This document shows, piece by piece, positions 9,063-15,279 of a DNA stretch of 15,279 bases (position 1 is the stretch's first letter; the number at the start of each line of letters is the position of its first letter). Source of the DNA: Pigoraptor vietnamica (lineage: Eukaryota > Opisthokonta > Filasterea); NCBI GenBank assembly GCA_943704525.1, contig CALSCQ010000910.1, forward strand, positions 1 to 15,279, read 5' to 3'. Below the pieces are notes generated by a model, which saw only the letters and a program-made list of their open reading frames with translations, had not been told where the DNA came from and did not search any database. Both the position numbers and the translations under genes were made by a program.

Positions 9063-9079
9063 TTTTTTTTTTTTTTTTT
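9063..9079. repeat. T17 homopolymer upstream of the Frag1/DRAM gene
   Basis: A pure run of 17 T, 85 bases upstream of the start codon at 9164. It is comparable to the T15 run near the GGT start. Confidence 0.7.
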
Positions 9080-9163
9080 GAACGACCATCGCACGTGTGA
9101 CAAAAAGTGCTCTGCAAAAAAAACTGCTCACTCTGTTACGCTGTCGCGTTCGCTTGCCCTGAG

Positions 9164-10632
9164 ATGGCATTCTGCACGTCGCTCGGGTGGGGCGCACTGC
9201 CCATCGCCCTGTGTGCAGTCACGGGCGGCTCGTTTGTGACCACGTGAGTGAAGCGGCAGGGCGGGCCTTGCCGGTTGCCTTTTTTTTTTGCATCCCCGTG
9301 TTTCCACACTAGCCCTTGGACTTGGCAGTGCTCCTTTCAGTCGTTTGTTGTCCTGGGACTGAGTGTAAATTGTTTGCCAGATATGCGATTGCGGTGGCCA
9401 AGGGAGACGTGCGCGCCTTCTTCCCCTACATTTCGGACACTGGCAGCCAGCCGCCAGAGAGCTGCATCTTCTCCCTCTGCCTCAACATTGCGGGCTGGAT
9501 CGGTGAGTACCATTTGTGGCCCATGTGTCTACGCAGCGTGAAGTCAATAACACCCGCACGTTCCGCAGCGCTCGGCGTCATGTTCCTCCGCTACAAGCAG
9601 ATCGAGGCGACATCGGTTTTCGCCTCTGCGCAAAATGGCACGGTGCTACGCCGCCGGAACTTCAGAGCGCTCGTTGCGGGGTGTCTGTCGGTGTCCGGTC
9701 TCATTCTCGTTGCCAATTTCCAGGCAAGTACCCCCGCTTCAGTCGTACATGACTGCATGAGAGGTGTCTGTCTAAGCGTGCGGGAGAGTGTAAATTCGAG
9801 TGCCCGCACCGCCGCTGCTGTGCGCGAATGTGTGTGTGTGTGTGTGTGTGTGCGTGTGTGTGTGCGCGTGTGTGTGTGTATGTGTGTGTGTGTACCGAAG
9901 CATATGGCTATGCGTCTCACACCGACCCTGCGGACCGCAGGACTCCAATGTCCTCACAGTGCACACCATCGGCGCCGTCTCCGTGTTCTTCTTTGGGGGC
10001 GTGTATGAGGTCGTCAACGCGCAGATTTCGCGCGCGCTGGGGCGGCACGGGGAGGCGCGCATGCAGATTGCCTCGCTCATCATCACGTACATTGGAATGG
10101 CTGCGGGTGGGTGTCCGCGCCATGTGGCGGGAAAGCGAACTGTCCCCGCCTTCTTCTCTCTCGTGTTGTGTGGTGGAATCGATGGACACACGTCTACACT
10201 TTAGCAAACCCGACATATCTGATGTTGCGTGCCATGCAATTTCGAGCCTCTCGCTTCGTATGCGCGCTCCTCGATCTCTTGTTCTCAACTGCGCACGCAT
10301 TCCCTCTCCTCCACGCAGCCGTTATCGGAGGGGCCGTCGCTCTCCTCACGCGGCCAAAGTACATTGACAATGTGGAGGCCATTTCGCACTGGGCGTCGCA
10401 CGACAGGGGCTACGCAGCGCACGTCGTGAGCACAGTGGGCGAGTGGCTCATGGGCGTGTCATTCCTCGGGTTCTTCCTCAGTTACGTGCGCACTTTCCGC
10501 GGAATCTCGCTCAGCGTGTCGGTAGGGGACGGCCTTGCTGCCGAATGGGCCGACGGGGCCGGAGGAAAAGAGTCCCCCGGCCAGTGTCACGTGATCGCGT
10601 CGGTGAACGAGGACACGCCGCTACTCCACTAA
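9164..10632 (+). CDS. Frag1/DRAM/Sfk1 family membrane protein, five exons, complete
   Basis: Exons 9164-9243, 9381-9502, 9569-9723, 9941-10106 and 10319-10632 join in frame to 278 residues, the usual size for the family. The signature PYISDTGSQPPESCIF (about 42-57) sits in the first loop, as in DRAM and TMEM150 proteins. About six membrane helices are predicted near residues 8-34, 55-76, 99-118, 124-146, 160-184 and 214-231. Relatives act in lysosomes (DRAM, autophagy), at the plasma membrane (Sfk1/TMEM150, phosphoinositide signalling) or in the Golgi (PGAP2). The C-terminus carries EDTPLL, which fits the acidic dileucine sorting signal [DE]xxxL[LI]; together with the DRAM-like loop this suggests an endolysosomal location. 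Intron 3 (9724-9940) uses a GC donor (CAGgcaagt), required for the frame. Introns have phases 2, 1, 0 and 1. The start lies in exon 1, which has no other in-frame ATG. Confidence 0.93.
9829..9893. repeat. TG microsatellite in the GC-AG intron of the Frag1/DRAM gene
   Basis: (TG)n with a few CG steps inside the intron 9724-9940, in sense orientation, so the pre-mRNA carries UG repeats. Confidence 0.95.
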
Positions 10633-10983
10633 TTTTGGACGTGCACACACATGCACACGCTCACGCCTTCACAAACTCACGTGCGCACACGCACCGCACA
10701 CACCAACACGCATCCCTCACGCGCACATACGCACATACACATGCGCGCACACAACAGCACGCATCCCTCACGCGTACGCACTTGCTCTGAATTGCGCTGT
10801 CTTTGCCGTTGCGTTGAAACTAAATTGTCGTCGCTATTCGCTCAATCTCACATGCGCACACTCAGAGCGCACACCGACGAACGAAAACAGAGAACACCCC
10901 GACAATCCAAGCCCAATCAATGGGCCATTTTATCTCGGATGCAAACGCCAGCAGTCGCCCACGCGCGTGCACGCATCGCCGCT
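10633..10983. other. Convergent 3' spacer, CA-rich
   Basis: It lies between the stop codons of the Frag1/DRAM gene (plus) and the cyclophilin gene (minus). From 10639 to about 10790 it is CA-rich. It contains two copies of the 17-mer CACGCATCCCTCACGCG at 10707-10723 and 10758-10774. No AATAAA is visible on either strand. No gene is recognised. Confidence 0.7.
10707..10774. repeat. Direct repeat of a 17-mer, spacing 51
   Basis: CACGCATCCCTCACGCG occurs at 10707-10723 and 10758-10774, with similar CA-rich sequence between. It is a two-copy minisatellite-like unit within the convergent 3' spacer. Confidence 0.8.
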
Positions 10984-12208
10984 TCACTGCTTCAGCTCGC
11001 CGCTCTCGGTGATCTCGACGCTCTTGGACGTGCGCCCGCTGCGGTCGCCCACGGCCTCAATCTGGTCCAGCACCTTCATGCCGTCCACAACGCGCCCAAA
11101 CACCTGCGAGCGAGAGAGATGTCGGATCAGCTAAAATCATAGACGTGTGTCCATCGACTCCGCTGAGAGAGGGACAGAGAGAGAGAGAGAGCAAAAAAAA
11201 AGTGAATACTCAAGGCGCAGTGAGACAGGCACAGCCACTAACATCATGCGGGGTGGGACAGGCACTGCATTTTCAATACGTCAATCTATGGAGTACAGCG
11301 GCGAGCAGTCGGGCCATTGCTACTGCGCTTCGCACGTCAATAAAGAAAGTCACAGTCGCGACGAGACACGCGCGTGAGGCCACGCCCAGTCGTTGCACCC
11401 ACCACGTGCTTGCCGTCGAGCCAAGGGGCAGCCTGAAAGAGAATGAAGAACTGCGAGCCGTTCGTGTCGGGCCCGGCATTAGCCATCGAAAGCAGGCCGC
11501 GATCGCTGCGAGGACGCGACGGTGTGAGTGGAACACATATTTCAGTTTGCGAGAGTGTGACAGCACGAGTGAGTGTCTGCGATACGAACAGTGGGGAGCG
11601 ACGGAAAGAGGGCATGCGCCACTCGCAAGTGATGTAGGGTTCATGCTATGAATGGAAACGCACGTGTGCTTGAAGAGGAAGTTCTCGTCGGGGAATCGGT
11701 TGCCGTAAATGCTGACGCCGCCCGTGCCATTGCCGCGCGTGAAGTCGCCGCCCTGCGCCATGAACTGCGCGGCATTCGGTCACGTGATCAGCGAGAGCGC
11801 GAAGGAAGAGTAGTGGGAAAAACACCCGAGGATATAACGAAAGATAAGCCAAACCGACAATTAAATGTGACAGTCACAAACACACGCACGCACGCACACA
11901 CACACACACACCAACGGAGTCCACGCACAAACGGCCACCCACCCCGGGAATCACGCGGTGGAAGCGCGAGTGCGCGAAGTGGAGCGGAGTGTTTGTGCCC
12001 TGCACATTGCCCTTCTCGCCAGTGCTGCGTCACGTGATATGTGAACACGTCAGTGGTCGCCACTGCACTGCGTATCGAAAGCACAAAGACGCAACACCTG
12101 AGGAACATCACAGCGTGTGTGTGTGTGTGTGTGTGTGCGTGCGTGTGTGTGCGTGTGTGCGTGTGTGCGCGTGGTGTGTGTGCGTGTGTGCGTGTGTGTG
12201 TGTGTGTG

Positions 12209-12254
<46 letters not shown>

Positions 12255-12659
12255 ATGCCCATGACGTCACAGCGCAACTGGGACGCGTAATTCCCACCAA
12301 AGCGCGCGAAAGTTCTCGGCCGTCTTGGGGACCTTGTCCTTGAAAAGCTCAAACACCATGCGCCCCGCTGTAACAGACAGAGCACGTAACACAAGTGACA
12401 AGATAGCACCGCAACAGCTGTCACATACGCCCGCACAAAAGCCGTAACACGCCAACACCAGCGGTGATTGAGTACCACAAAAGATGGACAAAGATAATAA
12501 ACGAACAACAGAACCCACCCTTTGTGCCGCCGACGCTCACTTCGAAGAAGACTGCGTTGCATTGTGAAAACAAGAAGAGTGAGAGGAAGTGACATTGCAA
12601 TCTAAAACTCTCGCACGCGCACGAGGCTCACCGCGCGGGTTGATAACCTTGGTGGCCAT
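10984..12659 (-). CDS. Cyclophilin-type peptidyl-prolyl cis-trans isomerase, seven exons, complete
   Basis: It catalyses cis-trans isomerisation of X-Pro bonds, assisting protein folding. Exons (minus strand) are 12659-12632, 12551-12519, 12367-12298, 12024-11943, 11764-11664, 11505-11403 and 11103-10984. They join in frame to 178 residues, a single cyclophilin A-like domain with no signal peptide or extra domain, so cytosolic or nuclear is inferred. Hallmarks: [48 protein letters not shown] with the catalytic arginine at 67, [14 protein letters not shown] with the active-site phenylalanine at 125, and [10 protein letters not shown] with Trp133 and His138. The tryptophan equals the residue needed for cyclosporin A binding in human CypA. 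The loop after GEKG ([15 protein letters not shown]) is longer than in CypA, as in divergent-loop or Cyp40-like forms. Intron phases are 1, 1, 2, 0, 2 and 0. The first two exons are only 28 and 33 bases. The start has a strong context (gaaaATGG). Confidence 0.97.
11119..11153. repeat. Dispersed intronic repeat, copy 2 (cyclophilin last intron)
   Basis: It matches 2766-2800 at 31 of 35 positions. On the sense (minus) strand its GCTGATC lies about 20 bases before the acceptor of the last exon (exon start 11103), in branch-point position, followed by a CT-rich tract. Confidence 0.75.
11876..11913. repeat. CA repeat in cyclophilin intron 4
   Basis: A short (CA)n with CGCACG interruptions inside the intron 11765-11942, read as UG in the transcript. 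Confidence 0.85.
12115..12253. repeat. TG microsatellite in cyclophilin intron 3
   Basis: A long (TG)n array with regular TGCG steps inside the intron 12025-12297. On the sense strand it is CA. Confidence 0.95.
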
Positions 12660-12826
12660 TTTCGGTATAATTGCGTCCGCAGCTCAAATGAGATTAAAGT
12701 AAACGGCTCAATCTCTATTGTCGCTGTGGAACTGTTGTGCACGGCGAACAGCTGGGTGGACGCACGTGAATGTGTCTGGACATGGTACCGGAAGAGTATA
12801 TTTGACGCGATCTGTCAAAAAAGTTG

Positions 12827-12888
12827 CTTTAAAAGGAAAAAATGAAAAATAATTTCCTTTAAAATGCGTAAATTTTATCCTTTTAAAG
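12827..12888. repeat. AT-rich inverted repeat in the divergent promoter
   Basis: CTTTAAAAGGA (12827-12837) and TCCTTTTAAAG (12878-12888) are perfect complements. A third related word, TTTCCTTTAAAA at 12853-12864, lies between them, so alternative pairings are possible. Confidence 0.75.
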
Positions 12889-12974
12889 TATTAGAGTGGT
12901 TAAGAATTCCATATTTGCTTTGTAGAGTAACATGGCGTGTGTGGGCCTGTTCCCACTGAAATGCACGCAAACCC

Positions 12975-12992
12975 CTTCGATTGGAATCGAAG
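12975..12992. promoter_or_regulatory. Palindrome, candidate protein-binding site
   Basis: CTTCGATT and AATCGAAG are perfect complements around a central GG. A dyad of this size in a promoter region could be a dimer-binding operator. No known factor is claimed. Confidence 0.45.
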
Positions 12993-13109
12993 CCCAACGC
13001 AACTTCGCCACTTAAAACGCCGCACAGGGGAAAAGGAAAAGGAAGAGCGCGACTTATACTTCTGCGGCGAACTTGCGCAGTGCGTGTGTGTGCGTTGTTG
13101 TTGTTGTGC

Positions 13110-15240
13110 ATGTTGCGGAGCGCGTTGGGTGTGACGGCAACTCAGGCATCCCTTGCCGCAAAAATGGACGCAGTGCTGGCACGCAAGGTCACGGTGGGTG
13201 CGCGTGTCCTCTGCGCAGGGGACGCTTTGTGTTGTGATATTTCTCTCGCACCGCATGCGTACCCACTTGCTCTCGCTTGAAAGTGTGCGTGTTACATGGC
13301 TTGGAGTGGCCGTTAGGGGTTCCCGTGTACCCCACACATTCCGAAGGCACCGTCCCAATGTGTGAGAGACGTCGTTGTGCGGCACGCAGGTGGCACAGGC
13401 TGCCATTGCGAAGGGTCACGTGAGCGAGGACGAGCCCCTTGCGCTGCTCTTTGACTGCGACGCCTTCCGCGGCGGCATGCGCACGCTCCTCGGCAGCTTC
13501 CCCCCGCACTTTGTGCACACGTTCGCGATCAAGTCGAATCCGACGCTGGTGTGTGTTGTTTGTGTGTGTGTGTGTGTGTGTGTGTTTGTGTCTGTGTGTG
13601 TGTGTTTGTGTCTGTGTGTGTGTGTGTGTGTGTGTGTCTGTGTGTCTGTGTGTGTGTGTGTGTGTGTCTGTGTGTGTGTGTGTGTGTTGTTTGTGTGTGT
13701 ATGTGTGCGGGTGTGTGCGTGTGTTTGTGGTTGTGTTTAAATGAGGCGCGGATGTCTGTGCGGTGTATGTTGTGGGGTGCGAGTAGTGTGCCGCGGTGTA
13801 TTAGCTAGTACAGCAACTAGCATACGCAGTCAATCGTTCTGTGAATCGTCTGCCTTGTTTGTGGCTACGGTCTCCCCCCCCCACCCCCTCTCTCTTTCTC
13901 TCTCTCTCTCTCGTTTCCCTCATCAGCTGAGCCTCTGTGTTGTATTGCAGAAAATCCTCAAAATCGCAAAGGAGTGCGGAATGGGCTTTGAGTGCGCGTC
14001 CCTCGGCGAGCTCACGCAGGCGCTCAAGACGGGCATTGCGCCCGAGGTGCGTCCTCTGTCGCTCGAATCGGACGTACACATGCGCTGTACCAAGTCAACA
14101 TGCACACACACGCACACGCACACTCGCCTACCATATGCACATGCTGCATGTGTGCACACACGCTTCCACTCGCTGACGTGCCTGTGCGTGCGACGCGCAG
14201 AAAGTCGTCTTCGACAGCCCCGTGAAGTCCCGCAAGGAGCTTGCCTTTGCCTTGGAGCGGGTGCGTGGTCGGTCTGCTACCTACACGCAGTGCTCTCTAC
14301 TCTGTTACGCATGTCTAACAGCGTCCGTTACGCAGAATGTGCCCCTCAACGCCGACAACTTTCAGGAACTGGCGCACATCGACAAGGTCCGTGGGTGCTC
14401 ACGTGACACGTCCTCCCCTCTTTCCCTCGCACGCACGAGCCAAATGTCCCACTCGTCGCGCGTGTGTCCATTTCGTCTATCGTAGTGAACTGGGCGATCT
14501 GGAGAGGTCCACTGTTACTACATGCTGATTCCTCGTCTCTCCTCACCCACGCACAGCTTATTGCCAAGCGCCCCGCGGGTTCACCCCTCCCCAAAATGGG
14601 CCTCCGCATCAACCCACAGGTGCCTGTCGCACTGCGCGTGACTTTCTTCGCGGTTTCAACGCTGTTCATCGCTGAAGAGCGTGTGTCTGTGCGCGCACGT
14701 TTCCCTTCTTGTGCGTCTTTTCCACCCCTTTGTGGCGTTGTCATGGGACTCTCAGTCACCGATCGTGCATCCCCAAGAGGTTTCTTACACTGCTCTACCC
14801 ACCACAGGTGGGGGCCGGTTCGATTGCGGCGCTGTCGACCGGAACGGCGACTTCCAAGTTTGGCATTGGCCTGGCGGACGCACCGGAGGAGGTCTTTGCC
14901 GCGTACACGCAGCGGCCGTGGCTCAACATGATCCACGTCCACGTGGGCAGCCAGGGTGCGTTACGTTGCACCTCTGCGTGCCCTGTCTGCATGGGGGATG
15001 GGACTTGTGTGCGCAATGTGCGTATGCGTGATACGGCCATTATCGTGTGAATGTATCATTGGTTGTGTATGTGTGTGTGTCGCTGTGTGTCTCTGTGTGT
15101 GTGTCTGTGTGTCTGTGTCTGTGTGTGTGTGCGTGAGACGGTCACTCGTGTATGAATGGTTGGTATGTGTGTGTCTGTGTGTGTGTGTGTGCGTGCGTGA
15201 GACGGTCACTCGTGTGTAAATGGTTGGTATGTGTGTCTGT

Positions 15241-15272
<32 letters not shown>

Positions 15273-15279
15273 GGGGGGG
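13110..15279 (+). CDS. Fold-type-III PLP-dependent decarboxylase (DAP/arginine decarboxylase-like), 3' truncated
   Basis: Seven exons are visible: 13110-13193, 13390-13548, 13951-14046, 14201-14260, 14336-14386, 14557-14619 and 14808-14955, giving 220 codons plus one base. Residues 49-57 (LFDCDAFRG) and FAIKSNP with Schiff-base Lys76 match the start of the alanine-racemase-like barrel. [10 protein letters not shown] (about 93) and [11 protein letters not shown] follow. RINPQVGAGS and [12 protein letters not shown] match the DAP decarboxylase R(I/V)NP...TSKFG stretch. HVHVGSQ near the end of exon 7 holds the PLP-stacking histidine; GSQ rather than GSG favours DAP/arginine decarboxylases over ornithine decarboxylase. 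The substrate cannot be fixed because the C-terminal domain with the catalytic cysteine and substrate-specificity loop lies beyond the contig. Introns 1-6 are phase 0; the open last one is phase 1. The first ATG (13110) adds an 18-residue leader that could be a targeting peptide; ATG 13164 has a better context (aaaATGG). Confidence 0.88.
13549..13735. repeat. TG microsatellite in decarboxylase intron 2
   Basis: (TG)n with TTTG and TCTG interruptions starting at the donor itself, so the 5' splice site (CTGgtgtgt) is embedded in the repeat. The intron ends with a long pyrimidine tract at 13871-13920 and the acceptor at 13949-13950. Confidence 0.95.
14101..14162. repeat. CA-rich block in decarboxylase intron 3
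   Basis: Imperfect CA/CACG repeats in the intron 14047-14200. This is sense-strand CA, a minority orientation in this window. Confidence 0.8.
15066..15251. repeat. TG microsatellite with a two-copy 64-bp minisatellite in the open decarboxylase intron
   Basis: TG/TCTG repeats follow the donor at 14956. Within them, a unit beginning GTGAGACGGTCACTCGTGT is repeated at 15133 and 15197 (period 64), with two or three substitutions in the unique core. No acceptor followed by coding sequence is seen before the contig ends. Confidence 0.85.
15242..15279. other. Terminal T10-G28 homopolymer
   Basis: The contig ends in 10 T followed by 28 G. Together with the C14 at position 1, both ends run outward into poly-G on the 3' strand, as expected if reads ended in no-signal G calls or a homopolymer collapsed the assembly. 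Confidence 0.8.

Larger units (their letters stand above)
8746..9163. promoter_or_regulatory. Divergent promoter region between the L-domain and Frag1/DRAM genes
   Basis: These 418 bases separate two start codons facing away from each other. The stretch 8890-9030 is strongly AT-rich against a GC-rich background. It holds an inverted repeat, a CCAAT box on the minus strand (ATTGG at 9015-9019), the palindrome TCACGTGA at 9036-9043 and a run of 17 T at 9063-9079. The promoter role is inferred from geometry and composition. Confidence 0.65.
12660..13109. promoter_or_regulatory. Divergent promoter region between the cyclophilin and decarboxylase genes
   Basis: These 450 bases lie between two start codons facing away from each other. 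The segment 12800-12905 is AT-rich and holds an inverted repeat. An 18-base palindrome lies at 12975-12992. The promoter role is inferred from position and composition; no clear TATA box with a fixed distance is claimed. Confidence 0.65.

Noticed and set aside
12050-12595. 181-residue minus-strand frame with a Thr-His array
   Set aside because: It crosses cyclophilin introns 2 and 3 in a different frame. The cyclophilin exons explain the real coding content.
13375-13740. Val-Cys-rich open frame extending from decarboxylase exon 2
   Set aside because: The coding part stops at the donor at 13549. The rest translates the TG array, and the next exon restores family similarity in phase 0.

Overview
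The window looks like a complete small contig from the nuclear genome of a GC-rich, intron-rich unicellular eukaryote. I cannot name the organism. The evidence is five protein genes that only become full-length, family-like proteins when split by spliceosomal introns (66-408 bases, with CAG acceptors). Nearly every donor reads GTG rather than GTA or GTR. Exons have G/C-rich third positions and no repeats. Introns and spacers are saturated with CA/TG microsatellites. The contig starts in a C run and ends in a G run, which is most likely an assembly or sequencing artefact.

Layout, left to right. (1) 358-4585, minus: an 11-exon gamma-glutamyltransferase of the YwrD-like type, rebuilt as 582 residues with the autoprocessing threonine present. 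(2) 4586-5946: spacer with two 7-bp-stem hairpins and a TG-rich block, no recognisable gene. (3) 5947-6138, minus: a tentative 63-residue protein ending in the prenylation box CAIL. (4) 6857-8745, minus: a two-exon, 565-residue type I membrane protein with a signal peptide, tandem L-domain/LRR-like repeats, one membrane helix and a short tail. (5) 9164-10632, plus: a five-exon, 278-residue Frag1/DRAM/Sfk1 membrane protein with one GC-AG intron. (6) 10984-12659, minus: a seven-exon, 178-residue single-domain cyclophilin. (7) 13110 to the end, plus: the first seven exons of a fold-type-III PLP decarboxylase (DAP/arginine-decarboxylase-like), cut off by the contig end.

Genes 4/5 and 6/7 are divergent pairs sharing intergenic regions of 418 and 450 bases. 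Each region holds an AT-rich inverted repeat in otherwise GC-rich DNA. Genes 5 and 6 converge over 351 bases. I see no operon or shared pathway; these are unlinked housekeeping, metabolic and surface functions. The unusual content lies in the non-coding fraction: a strong GTGNGT donor preference, a 35-bp repeat shared by introns of two different genes, over-representation of the palindrome TCACGTGA, and TG repeats mostly on the sense strand of introns. I found no CRISPR array, rRNA, tRNA or intact transposon.
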